Below are positions 16,475 to 25,682 of a stretch of DNA of 64,000 nt, piece after piece. Position 1 is the first letter of the stretch, and each line of letters opens with the position of its first letter. Source of the DNA: Streptomyces sp. NBC_01463 (GTDB taxonomy: Bacteria; Actinomycetota; Actinomycetes; Streptomycetales; Streptomycetaceae); assembly GCA_036227345.1 (NCBI GenBank), contig CP109468.1, positions 3,906,001 through 3,970,000 on the forward strand. Reading direction: 5' to 3'. A model generated the notes under the pieces. It was not told where the DNA came from and did not search any database. It worked only from the letters and a program-made list of their open reading frames with translations. The position numbers and the translations under genes were made by a program.

Positions 16475-17251
16475 ATGCAGGACGCACAGGTGACGGCCGG
16501 CGGCGCGCGTATCCGGTGGGTGGACATCGCGGGCCACGACACCACCGCGCCGCCCCGGCTCTATCTGCACGGACTCGGCGCCTCCAGCGGCCCCTACTTC
16601 ACGGCGAGCGCCACCCACCCGCTGCTCGCCGGCGGCCGCGCCCTGCTGATGGACCTGCTCGGCTTCGGCATCAGCGACCGGCCCACGGACTTCGTCTACA
16701 CCCTGGAGGACCACGCGGACGCCGTCGCGAACGCGCTGGAGACGGCCGGGGTCCGGGACGCGGAAGTCGTCGCGCACAGCATGGGCGGCGCGGTGGCGAT
16801 CGTCCTCGCGGCCCGCCACCCGCACCTGGTGGCACGGCTGGTGCTGGTGGACGCGAATCTCGACCCGGTCGTCCCGTCGCCGGTGCCGCCGGCGGGCAGC
16901 AGCGGCATCGCCGCTTATACGGAGGAGGAGTTCCTGGCCCACGGCCGGGACGAGGTCCGTGAGCGGGTGGGCGCGCACTGGTGGTCGACCATGCGGCTCG
17001 CCGGGCCCGAGGCCCTGCACCGCAGCGCGGTCCACCTGGCGCGCGGGACGACGCCGACGATGCGGGCACTCCTGCTGGAGCTGCCGATCCCGGTGACGTA
17101 CCTGCGCCCGGAGAGCGACGGTCCGCTGCCGGGCGAGGACGCGCTCACGGCGGGCGGGGTACGCGTGATCGCGGTCCCGGACTGCGGGCACAACATCATG
17201 CTCGACAACCCCGGGGCGTTCGCGAAGGAGACGGCGCGGGGGTTCAGCTGA
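16475..17251 (+). CDS. Alpha/beta hydrolase
   Basis: 258 residues. The fold motifs are in order: LYLHGLG oxyanion strand near residue 28, DLLGFGISDRP, nucleophile elbow AHSMGG near residue 106, and the catalytic His in PDCGHNIMLDNP near the end. A strong GAGGAGGAG ribosome site ends 2 bases before the ATG. It is probably a lipase/esterase or dehalogenase-type enzyme of unknown substrate. It is divergent from padR, so PadR-type repression is likely. Confidence 0.88.
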   Translation: MQDAQVTAGGARIRWVDIAGHDTTAPPRLYLHGLGASSGPYFTASATHPLLAGGRALLMDLLGFGISDRPTDFVYTLEDHADAVANALETAGVRDAEVVAHSMGGAVAIVLAARHPHLVARLVLVDANLDPVVPSPVPPAGSSGIAAYTEEEFLAHGRDEVRERVGAHWWSTMRLAGPEALHRSAVHLARGTTPTMRALLLELPIPVTYLRPESDGPLPGEDALTAGGVRVIAVPDCGHNIMLDNPGAFAKETARGFS

Positions 17252-17263
17252 GGCGGGCCGTCA

Positions 17264-17350
17264 TCAGCCGACCGCGGCCGCCACGGCGACGACGGCGAAC
17301 ATCAGCACGAGCACGGCGGCCATGATGCGGTTTCTGGTCTGCGGGTCCAC
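17264..17350 (-). CDS. Small single-helix membrane peptide
   Basis: 28 codons from a GTG (VDPQTRNRI), followed by one hydrophobic helix (MAAVLVLMFAVVAVAAAVG) that runs to the stop. It has a polar, basic N-terminus and a membrane tail, as in many uncharacterised small Streptomyces proteins. The ribosome site is weak. It lies between the hydrolase and thpR genes. It might be spurious, but the clean charge-plus-helix pattern in a coding-like frame supports it. Confidence 0.45.
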   Translation of the reverse strand: MDPQTRNRIMAAVLVLMFAVVAVAAAVG

Positions 17351-17372
17351 CCGTCGAGCGTAACCGCCCCGC

Positions 17373-17936
17373 TCACCGTCCCAGCGGCCAGGCCCGCACC
17401 ACCTCGTACCGCGGCTGCTCCCCCGGCACCCCGTCCACCGGCAGATGACTGCGTACGAGACTGAGCTCACCGGCCTCCCAGCGCAGGCCCTCGAAGCCTT
17501 CCAGGGCAGCGGTGAACGGGGTCAGGTCCGCCGGGACGCGGCTGCGGGCCAGGGTCAGGTGCGGGGTGTAGCGGCGGTGCTCCTCCATCGGTACCCCGGC
17601 CCGGCGCGCGGCGGCGTGGGCGCGCTCGGCCAGCAGCCGCAGGGCGTCGAGCGCGCCCGCGGCCCCCGCCCACAGCGCCCGTCCGTCGAACCGGCCGCCG
17701 CCGTGGACGCGCATCCCGAACGCCTCGGTCCGGTGCGCGGCCCGCTCCAGCCGGCCGTACAGGTCCGGCAGCAGGTCCTCGTCGACCTCCCCGAGGAAGG
17801 CCAGCGTGTAGTGCCAGCCCGGGGTCCCGGTCCAGCGCAGGGTGTCGGCGCCGGGCAGGGAGCGCAGCCGGACCACGGCACGGCGCAGCTCCTCGACCGC
17901 GGGGGCCGGTGGCAGGACGGCGGCGAAGAGTCTCAT
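17373..17936 (-). CDS. thpR: RNA 2',3'-cyclic phosphodiesterase
   Basis: 187 residues of the 2H phosphoesterase superfamily. The two catalytic HxT motifs are HYTLAF (near residue 42) and HLTLAR (near residue 127). The opening MRLFAAVLPP is characteristic of ThpR/LigT. It converts 2',3'-cyclic phosphate RNA ends to 2'-phosphate in vitro; the biological role is unclear. The normal length for the family is 180-190 residues. Confidence 0.92.
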   Translation of the reverse strand: MRLFAAVLPPAPAVEELRRAVVRLRSLPGADTLRWTGTPGWHYTLAFLGEVDEDLLPDLYGRLERAAHRTEAFGMRVHGGGRFDGRALWAGAAGALDALRLLAERAHAAARRAGVPMEEHRRYTPHLTLARSRVPADLTPFTAALEGFEGLRWEAGELSLVRSHLPVDGVPGEQPRYEVVRAWPLGR

Positions 17937-18030
17937 GCGGCGAGTCTGGCAGGACCCGGCGCGCCGTCCTGCGCGTACGGCCCCGCCCGATTCCCCGGGC
18001 GGGGCCGTGTCACGTCCGTACGGGCGGCTC

Positions 18031-19365
18031 TCAGGCCGCCGTCGCCAGCTGCTCGCGCGGGACGAACCGCACGTGCGGGCGGCCCGGGCGCAGGTCGACC
18101 TTGAGGCGCAGGCCGCCGACGCGGGCCAGCATGAGGCCGACACCGAGCGCGGCCACCAGCGAGAACGCCCCGCCGACCGCCATTCCGGTCCGGACGCCGT
18201 ACGCGTCGCTGATCCAGCCGACGATCGGGGCGCCCACCGGCGTACCCCCGGCGAAGACCATCATGTACAGGCTCATCACCCGGCCTCGCATGGCCGGGTC
18301 GGCCGCCATCTGCACGCTGGTGTTCGCGCTGATGTTGGTCGTCAGGCCGATCATGCCGATCGGGACCAGCAGGATCGAGAACAGCCAGACGGACGGCGAG
18401 ACGGAGGCGATGATCTCCAGCAGACCGAACGCCGTACCGGCGGCCACCAGCATCCGCAGCCGCGAGGAGCGGCGGCGGGCTGCGAGCAGGGCGCCGACCA
18501 GGGAGCCGGCCGCCATCAGGATGTTGAAGAACGAGTACATCCCGGCGCCGCCGTGGAAGACCTCGTCCGCGAAGGCAGTCAGCCAGATCGGGAAGTTGAA
18601 GCCGAACGTACCGACGAAGCCGACGAGGACGATCGGCCAGATCAGCTCCGGGCGGCCGGAGACGTACCGCAGGCCTTCGCGCAGCTGCCCCTTGGCACGC
18701 GGCACGACGACGGCCTTGTGCAGCTCGCTGGTCCGCATCATCATCAGGCCGACGAGCGGCGCGAGGAACGACAGTCCGTTGAACATGAAGGCCCAGCCGC
18801 TGCCGACCGAGGTGATCAGCACACCCGCGACGGCGGGACCGATGAGCCGGGCGGACTGGAAGTTCGCCGAGTTCAGGCTGACCGCGTTCCGCAGCTGGGC
18901 GGGGCCGACCATCTCGGAGACGAACGACTGGCGGGCCGGGTTGTCCACGACCGTGACCATGCCGAGCAGGAACGCGATCAGGTAGACGTGCCACACCTGG
19001 ACCACGCCGGAGAGCGTGAGGACGGCGAGCGCGGTCCCGCACAGGCCGAGTGCCGCCTGGCTGAAGAGCAGGAGCTTGCGCTTCGGGAGACGGTCGGCGA
19101 TGACGCCGCCGTACAGGCCGAAGAGAAGCATCGGGAGGAACTGGAGTGCCGTGGTGATGCCGACGGCGGCGGCGGACCCGGTGAGGCTCAGGACGAGCCA
19201 GTCCTGCGTGATGCGGGACATCCAGGTACCGGTGTTGGAGATCACGGCGCCGGTTGCGAACAGGCGGTAGTTACGGATCTTCAGCGACGAGAAGGTCCCG
19301 CCGGGCTTGCTCTCGTGGGTGGAAGTCGGTGCGGGGGCGGAGTCTGCTCCGGATCCCGTACTCAA
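18031..19365 (-). CDS. MFS transporter (MarR-linked efflux candidate)
   Basis: 444 residues. The TTG start at 19365 (LSTGSGADS) is chosen because GAGGAGG lies 9 bases upstream; there is no in-frame ATG near the N-terminus of the transporter domain. There are twelve hydrophobic helices, with GVIADRLPKRKLLLF as the loop 2-3 MFS motif and DNPARQSFVSEMV in the middle, as in enterobactin-exporter-like MFS proteins. It lies 95 bases downstream of a marR gene on the same strand, with a 7-bp hairpin (19430-19449) in between. A drug or siderophore efflux role is inferred. Confidence 0.88.
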   Translation of the reverse strand: MSTGSGADSAPAPTSTHESKPGGTFSSLKIRNYRLFATGAVISNTGTWMSRITQDWLVLSLTGSAAAVGITTALQFLPMLLFGLYGGVIADRLPKRKLLLFSQAALGLCGTALAVLTLSGVVQVWHVYLIAFLLGMVTVVDNPARQSFVSEMVGPAQLRNAVSLNSANFQSARLIGPAVAGVLITSVGSGWAFMFNGLSFLAPLVGLMMMRTSELHKAVVVPRAKGQLREGLRYVSGRPELIWPIVLVGFVGTFGFNFPIWLTAFADEVFHGGAGMYSFFNILMAAGSLVGALLAARRRSSRLRMLVAAGTAFGLLEIIASVSPSVWLFSILLVPIGMIGLTTNISANTSVQMAADPAMRGRVMSLYMMVFAGGTPVGAPIVGWISDAYGVRTGMAVGGAFSLVAALGVGLMLARVGGLRLKVDLRPGRPHVRFVPREQLATAA

Positions 19366-19460
19366 AAGGGTTCGCCTCCTCGGGCGTGGACATTGCGCTG
19401 ACTGACAAGGATGCGGCGGTGGGGGCGGTGCGCCGGTTCTGTCCGGCGCGGCCGGCTCCG

Positions 19461-19901
19461 CTACAGGTGGGCGAGCTTCTCCAGCACGGGCGCCGCGTTG
19501 CGCAGCGTCTCCCACTCGTCCTCGTCCAGGCCTTCGGCGAGGGTGGTCAGCCAGGCGTTCCGCTTGTTGCGGCTCTCCGCGAGCATGGCCTCGGCCTGCT
19601 CGGTCTGGCTGACCATCTTCTGACGACGGTCATCGGGGTGCGGTTCCAGTCTGACAAGACCCTTCGCTTCCAGCAGCGCGACGATGCGGGTCATCGACGG
19701 CGGCTGCACATGCTCCTTGCGGGCCAGCTCACCGGGGGTGGCGGAACCGCAACGGGCGAGTGTGCCGAGCACCGACATCTCGGTCGGGCTCAGCGACTCG
19801 TCGACGCGCTGGTGCTTCAGGCGCCGGCCGAGCAGCATGACGGCGGAACGAAGGGAGCTCACGGCGGCGGCACTGTCGCTGTCGTGGATCAGGTCAGGCA
19901 T
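19461..19901 (-). CDS. MarR family transcriptional regulator
   Basis: 146 residues. The winged helix (about residues 38-105) reads LSPTEMSVLGTLARCGSATP, then PSMTRIVALLEAKGLVRLEP, with the wing DDRRQKMV. It probably autoregulates and controls the following MFS gene. No ribosome site is visible in the 15 bases before the ATG, and TACGCT (a TANNNT -10-like hexamer) ends 7 bases upstream, so the mRNA may be leaderless. The inverted repeat GTTA-GCG-TAAC (19906-19916) overlaps that spot. Confidence 0.9.
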   Translation of the reverse strand: MPDLIHDSDSAAAVSSLRSAVMLLGRRLKHQRVDESLSPTEMSVLGTLARCGSATPGELARKEHVQPPSMTRIVALLEAKGLVRLEPHPDDRRQKMVSQTEQAEAMLAESRNKRNAWLTTLAEGLDEDEWETLRNAAPVLEKLAHL

Positions 19902-19905
19902 GTTT

Positions 19906-19916
19906 GTTAGCGTAAC
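19906..19916. promoter_or_regulatory. Short inverted repeat over the marR start region
   Basis: GTTA-GCG-TAAC lies 5 bases from the marR ATG and overlaps the -10-like hexamer read on the minus strand. It is a candidate autorepression site. Confidence 0.35.
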
Positions 19917-20046
19917 TCATTACCTACCCTAAAGACCACTCGGTGGTACACGCGCGAGAGCGGAATCACCAATCGATCACCCAAACGAGTGAGTCGGCTG
20001 CGGAAAGTCACGCGCGCCGGGCCCGGGGGACGTAACCCTGCATGCC

Positions 20047-20253
20047 ATGGGATCGACAGTGCTCAGCCTGCGGATAGACGGTGAGCTGCTCGACCGGCTC
20101 AAGCAGCACGCCGCCAGACGCGGAATGAGCGTCCAGGACTATGTGGTCCGGACGCTCATTCGCGACGACTTCGACGAGCGCTTCCAGGCGGCCGTCGACG
20201 AGACGGAGAAGTTCTACGGGGCGGAGGGGGCCCGGGCCGAGGAGGTCACCTGA
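20047..20253 (+). CDS. Ribbon-helix-helix (CopG-like) protein
   Basis: 68 residues. The N-terminal strand and two helices (VLSLRIDGELLDRLKQHAAR, then GMSVQDYVVRTLIRDDFDE) match the RHH DNA-binding fold. The acidic C-terminus has no visible toxin-antitoxin partner: the flanking genes are marR and a purine permease. The start is the second of two overlapping ATGs (20042 is out of frame). It is probably a small regulator with an unknown target. Confidence 0.82.
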   Translation: MGSTVLSLRIDGELLDRLKQHAARRGMSVQDYVVRTLIRDDFDERFQAAVDETEKFYGAEGARAEEVT

Positions 20254-20292
20254 CGGAGACCTCCCGGGCCGGGTGCCCGCGTACCCCGGGGA

Positions 20293-21747
20293 TCACGTGA
20301 GGCCGAGCGCCGGCATCGCGTAGTAGAAGACGAAGACCGCCGACACCACGTACATGGCGACCGGCACCTCGCGACCGCGGCCGGCGGCCAGCCGCAGCAC
20401 GCAGAACGCGATGAAGCCGATGCCGATGCCATTGGTGATCGAGTACGTGAACGGCATCATGACCATGGCGAGGAAGGCCGGGATCGCGAGCGTGTAGTCG
20501 CTCCAGTCGATGTCCCGGACCGAGCCCGCGATGATCAGGAAGCCGACCGCCAGCAGCGCCGGAGTGGCCGCCTGCGAGGGGACCATGGTCGCCAGCGGGG
20601 TGAGGAACAGCGCCGCCGTGAACAGCAGACCCGTCACCACGCTCGCGAAGCCGGTGCGGGCTCCCTCACCGACACCCGCCGTGGACTCCACGAAGCAGGT
20701 CGAGGCGGACGAGGAGCTCGCACCGCCCGCGGCGACCGCGATGCCGTCGACGAACAGCACCTTGTTGATGCCGGGGAAGTTGCCGTCCTTGTCCGTCAGC
20801 TTGGCCTCGTCGCCGACACCGAGGATGGTGCCCATCGCGTCGAAGAAGCAGGACAGCAGCACGGTGAAGACGAACAGGACACCGGTGAGGACACCGACCT
20901 TGTCGAAGCCGCCGAACAGGCTGACGTCGCCGATCAGCCCGAAGTCCGGCGAGGCGACCGGATTGCCCGGCCACTCCGGCACCGTCAGGCCCCAGGCCGC
21001 GCCCGGCAGGTCGGCGATCGCGTCGATGATCAGCGCGACGACCGTCATCGCCACGATGGAGATCAGGATCGCGCCCGGCACCTTGCGGACGATCAGCGCG
21101 AGGGTGAGCAGCGCGCCGAGGACGAAGACCAGGACCGGCCAGCCGTTGAGGTGACCGTCGTTGCCGAGCTGGAGCGGCACGGTGGTGTGCGCGACGTCCG
21201 GGATGCGGGAGACGAAGCCCGAGTCGACCAGACCGATCAGCAGGATGAACATGCCGATACCGATCGCGATGCCCTTGCGGAGCGAGGTCGGTACGGCGTT
21301 CATGACGCGTTCGCGCAGCCCGGTCGCGACCAGCAGCATGACCACGATGCCGGCGAGGACGACCATGCCCATCGCGTCGGGCCAGCTCATCCGGGGGGCG
21401 AGCTGGAGGGCGACGACGGTGTTGACGCCGAGGCCCGCGGCCAGCGCGATCGGCACGTTGCCGATGACGCCCATGAGGAGCGTGGAGAACGCCGCCGTCA
21501 GCACGGTCGCGGTGACCAGCTGGCCGCTGTCGAGCTGGTGGCCGTACATGTCCTTCGCGCTGCCGAGGATGATCGGGTTCAGCACGATGATGTAGGCCAT
21601 CGCGAAGAAGGTCGCGAATCCGCCGCGGATCTCACGCGCGACCGACGACCCCCGCTCGGAGATCTTGAAGAAACCGTCCAGGCCGCCGGCGGACCCGGGG
21701 GACGGAGGCGGGGTGGAGTCGACCGGAGCGGTGGCCGAGGGGGACAT
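20293..21747 (-). CDS. NCS2 family purine permease (AzgA-like)
   Basis: 484 residues with about 12-14 helices. The family signatures are present: GGFATFFAMAYIIVLNPIIL at the start, GLGVNTVVA, and the duplicated SSSASTCFVESTAGVGEG/ARTG segment near residue 335. These proteins import guanine, hypoxanthine or adenine with protons. GAGGT lies 6 bases before the ATG. The 185 bases upstream (to 21932) are AT-rich for this genome and hold an 11-base palindrome CGAATAATTCG at 21804-21814, a possible control site shared with the divergent DUF2530 gene. Confidence 0.92.
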   Translation of the reverse strand: MSPSATAPVDSTPPPSPGSAGGLDGFFKISERGSSVAREIRGGFATFFAMAYIIVLNPIILGSAKDMYGHQLDSGQLVTATVLTAAFSTLLMGVIGNVPIALAAGLGVNTVVALQLAPRMSWPDAMGMVVLAGIVVMLLVATGLRERVMNAVPTSLRKGIAIGIGMFILLIGLVDSGFVSRIPDVAHTTVPLQLGNDGHLNGWPVLVFVLGALLTLALIVRKVPGAILISIVAMTVVALIIDAIADLPGAAWGLTVPEWPGNPVASPDFGLIGDVSLFGGFDKVGVLTGVLFVFTVLLSCFFDAMGTILGVGDEAKLTDKDGNFPGINKVLFVDGIAVAAGGASSSSASTCFVESTAGVGEGARTGFASVVTGLLFTAALFLTPLATMVPSQAATPALLAVGFLIIAGSVRDIDWSDYTLAIPAFLAMVMMPFTYSITNGIGIGFIAFCVLRLAAGRGREVPVAMYVVSAVFVFYYAMPALGLT

Positions 21748-21932
21748 GTATGACCTCAGTCGTACGTAGAGGGGGTAAATGCGGTCAGCTTTGGACGTTC
21801 ACACGAATAATTCGAGACAGTCGTAAGCAGATTCAGTATGAATACATAAGGCGAAGATCGCTATCTCCGCGCGTAGACCCTTGGGCCGACTGGCCCGACG
21901 GCCTTTACGTACGCGCCGCATACACTGGCGGC

Positions 21933-22217
21933 ATGGCGAAGTGGACACCGAAGCACGAGGCACCCGAGCCCCTGGAGGGGCCGGTCGTCGCGACCATCAC
22001 CGGCGGCACGATCCTCTGGTTCGTCCTCTTCCTGGTCCAGCTCCCCTTCTACGGCTGGTTCGACGACCACGGACACCTGTGGTGGGTGTGGACCTGCCTG
22101 GCCGGTGCGGGGCTCGGACTGATCGGCATCTGGTACGTACGGGGCCGCGACGCGGCACTCAAGCGCGCCGCCGCCGCGGGCGACGACTCCGCGGAGACCC
22201 CGGGCGCCACCGCCTGA
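21933..22217 (+). CDS. DUF2530 membrane protein
   Basis: 94 residues with two helices (ITGGTILWFVLFLVQLPFYG and CLAGAGLGLIGIWYVRGRD) and short cytoplasmic ends. It matches the actinobacterial DUF2530 family by length and by the LEGPVVATITGGT opening. The function is unknown. From memory, members lie near MarR and DUF3027 genes in mycobacteria as well. A 7-bp hairpin (22236-22253) follows. Confidence 0.8.
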   Translation: MAKWTPKHEAPEPLEGPVVATITGGTILWFVLFLVQLPFYGWFDDHGHLWWVWTCLAGAGLGLIGIWYVRGRDAALKRAAAAGDDSAETPGATA

Positions 22218-22235
22218 GACCCGGCACCACCACCC

Positions 22236-22253
22236 GTGCGGGGACGCCCGCAC
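22236..22253. terminator. Hairpin after DUF2530 gene
   Basis: GTGCGGG-GACG-CCCGCAC is a perfect 7-bp stem with a 4-base loop, 18 bases after the stop codon. It is a likely transcription end between DUF2530 and the P-type ATPase gene. Confidence 0.45.
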
Positions 22254-22352
22254 CGGGGCCGTACTGCCACGGGACCATTCGCCTCCTCCCCCGGTCTGAT
22301 CTTCCGGCCCCCCGGCGGGTGAACCGGACGTTCCGCCCGTACCGTCGGAACC

Positions 22353-24830
22353 ATGACTCAGCGGGCACCCGACCCCTCAGGGGATGAGCCGGACGGCTCC
22401 TCAGGACCTCCCGGCGCCGACCGGCCGGTGTTGATCGACGCCGGTTCCGAGCTCGACCCGGTCCACCCGGTCGAGCTGCCCGCCGACGGCCGCGGGCTCA
22501 CCGCCGCCGAGGTCGCCGAGCGGATCGCCCGGGGCGAGGTCAACGACGTGCCCGTGCGCTCCTCCCGGTCCGTGACCGAGATCGTCCGCGCCAACGTCTT
22601 CACCCGGTTCAACCTGATCATCGGCGTGCTCTGGGTGATCATGCTGTTCGTCGCGCCCATCCAGGACAGCCTGTTCGGGTTCGTGATCATCGCCAACACC
22701 GGCATCGGCATCGTGCAGGAGTGGCGGGCCAAGAAGACCCTGGACAGCCTCGCGGTCATCGGCGAGGCGAAACCCACGGTGCGCCGCGACGGCGTGGCCG
22801 CCGAGATCTCCACCTCCGAGATCGTCCTCGGCGACCTCGTCGAACTCGGCCCCGGCGACAAGGTCGTGGTGGACGGCGCCGTCGCCGAGGCCGACAGCCT
22901 GGAGATCGACGAGTCCCTGCTCACCGGCGAGGCCGACCCGGTGCTGAAACGGGCCGGCGACCCCGTCATGTCCGGCAGCTTCGTCGTCGCGGGCGGCGGC
23001 GCCTTCACCGCCACCAAGGTCGGCCGCGAGGCCTACGCCGCACAGCTCGCCGAGGAGGCCTCCCGCTTCACGCTCGTCCAGTCCGAGCTGCGCAGCGGCA
23101 TCTCGACCATCCTCAAGTACGTCACCTGGATGATGATCCCGACCGCGATCGGCCTGATCATCAGCCAGCTCGTCGTCAAGGACAACAACTTCAAGGACTC
23201 GATCGCCCGGACCGTCGGCGGCATCGTCCCGATGATCCCGGAAGGGCTGGTCCTGCTCACCTCGGTCGCCTTCGCGATCGGAGTCGTACGGCTGGGGCGC
23301 AAACAGTGCCTCGTCCAGGAACTCCCCGCCATCGAGGGCCTGGCCCGGGTCGACGTCGTCTGCCTCGACAAGACCGGCACCCTCACCGAGGGCGGCATGG
23401 ACGTCACCGAGGTCCGCGCGCTGAACGGGTCGGACGAGGCGTACCTGCACCGGGTGCTGGGCGCGCTCGGCGCCTCCGACCCCCGGCCCAACGCCAGCCT
23501 CCAGGCCATCATCGACGCGTACCCGTCCCCCGACGGGCAGAGCTGGGACGTCACCCAGGCCCTGCCGTTCTCCTCGGCCCGCAAGTACAGCGGCGCCGCG
23601 TTCGACGAGGGCGGGGGGCGGTCGTCTTCCTGGCTGCTGGGAGCCCCCGACGTGCTGCTGCCCGAGGCCGACCCGACGCTCACCGAGATCGAGCAGCTCA
23701 ACGAACAGGGCCTGCGGGTGCTGCTCCTGGCACGGGTGCGGGGCGAGCTGGACGCACCGGACATCGCCGCCGGGGCCGCGCCGGGCGCGCTGATCGTCCT
23801 GGAGCAGCGGCTGCGGCCCGACGCCGGGGAGACCCTCGCCTACTTCGCCGACCAGCGGGTCGCCACGAAGGTGATCTCCGGCGACAACGCCGTCTCGGTC
23901 GGCGCCGTCGCCGCGAAGCTCGGGCTGCCGGGCGCCGAACACACCCTGGACGCGCGCAAGCTGCCCACCGACCCGGACGCGATGGCCACCGCCATGGAGG
24001 AGAACACGGTCTTCGGCCGGGTCACCCCGCAGCAGAAGCGGGAGATGGTCGCCGCCCTCCAGTCGCGCGGCCACACCGTCGCGATGACGGGCGACGGCGT
24101 CAACGACGTTCTCGCCCTGAAGGACGCCGACATCGGCGTCTCGATGGGCTCGGGCTCGGAGGCGACCCGCGCGGTCGCCCAGATCGTGCTGCTGAACAAC
24201 AGCTTCGCGACGCTGCCGTCCGTCGTCGCCGAGGGGCGCCGCGTCATCGGCAACATCACCCGGGTCGCCACCCTGTTCCTGACGAAGACCGTGTACTCGG
24301 TGCTGCTGGCCGTCCTGGTGGTCTGCTTCCAGGTCGAGTACCCGTTCCTGCCCCGCCATCTGACGCTGCTGTCGACGCTGACGATCGGTATCCCGGCGTT
24401 CTTCCTGGCGCTGGCCCCCAACAAGGAGCGGGCCCATCCGCACTTCGTGCGCCGCGTCATGCGGTACGCGATCCCGTCCGGCACCATCGCGGCCGCCGCC
24501 ACCTTCGTGATGTACCTGATCGCCCGGCACCACTACTCCGGCACCGGCGCACTCGACGCGGAGACCAGCGCGGCGACCCTCACGCTGTTCCTGGTCTCGA
24601 TGTGGGTCCTGGCGATCATCGCCCGCCCCTACACCTGGTGGCGGATCTGCCTGGTGGCCGCGATGGGCCTGGCGTTCCTGGTCGTGCTCGTGGTGCCGTG
24701 GCTCCAGGACTTCTTCGCCCTGAAGCTGGTGGGCACCACGATGCCGTGGACGGCGGTGGGCATCGCCGTGGTCGCCTCGGTCGCCCTGGAGTACACCTGG
24801 CGCCTGGTGGGCCGGCGCTTCCCGGTGTAG
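22353..24830 (+). CDS. ctpE: P-type cation ATPase, CtpE-like (Ca2+)
   Basis: 825 residues. The actuator domain carries LLTGEAD (about residue 190). The phosphorylation site is DKTGT (about 335). The hinge has TGDGVNDVLALKDADIGVSM (about 587). Transmembrane helix 4 has IPEGL, as in P2-type calcium pumps. The segment IVPMIPEGLVLLTSVAFAIG and the short N-terminus match mycobacterial CtpE and pneumococcal CaxP, which export calcium. About ten helices are seen. There is no N-terminal heavy-metal domain. Calcium specificity is inferred from family resemblance. Confidence 0.88.
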   Translation: MTQRAPDPSGDEPDGSSGPPGADRPVLIDAGSELDPVHPVELPADGRGLTAAEVAERIARGEVNDVPVRSSRSVTEIVRANVFTRFNLIIGVLWVIMLFVAPIQDSLFGFVIIANTGIGIVQEWRAKKTLDSLAVIGEAKPTVRRDGVAAEISTSEIVLGDLVELGPGDKVVVDGAVAEADSLEIDESLLTGEADPVLKRAGDPVMSGSFVVAGGGAFTATKVGREAYAAQLAEEASRFTLVQSELRSGISTILKYVTWMMIPTAIGLIISQLVVKDNNFKDSIARTVGGIVPMIPEGLVLLTSVAFAIGVVRLGRKQCLVQELPAIEGLARVDVVCLDKTGTLTEGGMDVTEVRALNGSDEAYLHRVLGALGASDPRPNASLQAIIDAYPSPDGQSWDVTQALPFSSARKYSGAAFDEGGGRSSSWLLGAPDVLLPEADPTLTEIEQLNEQGLRVLLLARVRGELDAPDIAAGAAPGALIVLEQRLRPDAGETLAYFADQRVATKVISGDNAVSVGAVAAKLGLPGAEHTLDARKLPTDPDAMATAMEENTVFGRVTPQQKREMVAALQSRGHTVAMTGDGVNDVLALKDADIGVSMGSGSEATRAVAQIVLLNNSFATLPSVVAEGRRVIGNITRVATLFLTKTVYSVLLAVLVVCFQVEYPFLPRHLTLLSTLTIGIPAFFLALAPNKERAHPHFVRRVMRYAIPSGTIAAAATFVMYLIARHHYSGTGALDAETSAATLTLFLVSMWVLAIIARPYTWWRICLVAAMGLAFLVVLVVPWLQDFFALKLVGTTMPWTAVGIAVVASVALEYTWRLVGRRFPV

Positions 24831-24853
24831 CGGGAAGCACCGGCGCGCGCGGG

Positions 24854-25597
24854 CTACTTCACGTCGACGAAGTCGGCCGCGGAGGTCGCCGCCGGGGTGG
24901 TGGCCGTACCGGCGAAGCTGTAGCGCCAGTAGCCGTCGGCCGAGGCCTTGACCGTGGTCTTCAGGCTGCCGGTGCTGTTCGTCTTCACCGTCTTCACCGT
25001 GGTGTACGTCTTGCTGCCCTTCTTGCAGAACTGCAGCCTGACCGACTGGGCGGTGTAGCCGTGGTACTTGAAGTCGTCCCAGCTGGCCCGCGCCAGCTTG
25101 CCCGTGACGGTGAGGGTCTTCCCCTTCCTCACCGGCTCGGGGGAGGCGTTCACGCTCTGCGTCGCCGCCCGCTGGAACTTGAAGGAGCGGGCCTTCTGCG
25201 TCCAGATGTAGTCGCCGTCCTGGGCGTCCACCCACGCGTCGACGTACCAGGTGCCGGCGTAGTCGTTGGAGTACATGAGGTCGACCTTGGGGTCGACCGT
25301 GAACGTCGCGGTGCAGGTGCTGCCGGAGCAGCGGGTGCTGCTCGTGTCGAGGTAGCCGAACCCCGGTCCGTGCAGGGAGATGTCGGCTGCCGCGATCCCC
25401 GAGTCGTCCCTGGCGGTCACGGACACGGTGAACTTCTTGACGAGGCTCGTGCCGACGACCACGTTCTTGCCGCCGTTGACCGTGACCTTGGTGATGGCGG
25501 TGTCGCCGTAGCCGCCGTCGGCCTGGGCGGCCGGCACGGCGAGGGCCGTCAGGGCCAGGGCGCCGATCGCGACGGCGGCAGAGGTGCGCATGCGCAT
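24854..25597 (-). CDS. Secreted protein with Ig-like repeats, function unknown
   Basis: 247 residues. A signal peptide (MRMRTSAAVAIGALALTALA, cleavage near AQADGG) is followed by two beta-rich segments (about 35-120 and 130-247). The second ends like a bacterial immunoglobulin-like domain (GSLKTTVKASADGYWRYSFA). There is one Cys pair (RCSGSTC) in the first. No enzyme motif is visible. Two ATGs (25597, 25591) are possible starts. It follows the Ca2+ ATPase gene convergently, which is no evidence of shared function. Confidence 0.75.
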   Translation of the reverse strand: MRMRTSAAVAIGALALTALAVPAAQADGGYGDTAITKVTVNGGKNVVVGTSLVKKFTVSVTARDDSGIAAADISLHGPGFGYLDTSSTRCSGSTCTATFTVDPKVDLMYSNDYAGTWYVDAWVDAQDGDYIWTQKARSFKFQRAATQSVNASPEPVRKGKTLTVTGKLARASWDDFKYHGYTAQSVRLQFCKKGSKTYTTVKTVKTNSTGSLKTTVKASADGYWRYSFAGTATTPAATSAADFVDVK

Positions 25598-25653
25598 GTG
25601 TGTGTCCCCGGAGGAAAGGGCCCCGGTCCGCGGGCGGACGGCTGGGGCCGGTC

Positions 25654-25682
25654 GGTCTGTCGAGTCGGTGACTCGACAGACC
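25654..25682. terminator. Perfect 13-bp hairpin after the GHKL ATPase gene
   Basis: GGTCTGTCGAGTC-GGT-GACTCGACAGACC lies 100 bases past the stop of the minus-strand ATPase gene (25783) and 57 bases before the start of the secreted-protein gene. It is probably a terminator; its symmetry would also allow an operator for the secreted-protein gene. Confidence 0.55.

Noticed and set aside
21804..21814. Purine riboswitch upstream of the permease
   Set aside because: Only an 11-base palindrome is seen. There is no three-helix aptamer pattern, and such riboswitches are not expected in this group.
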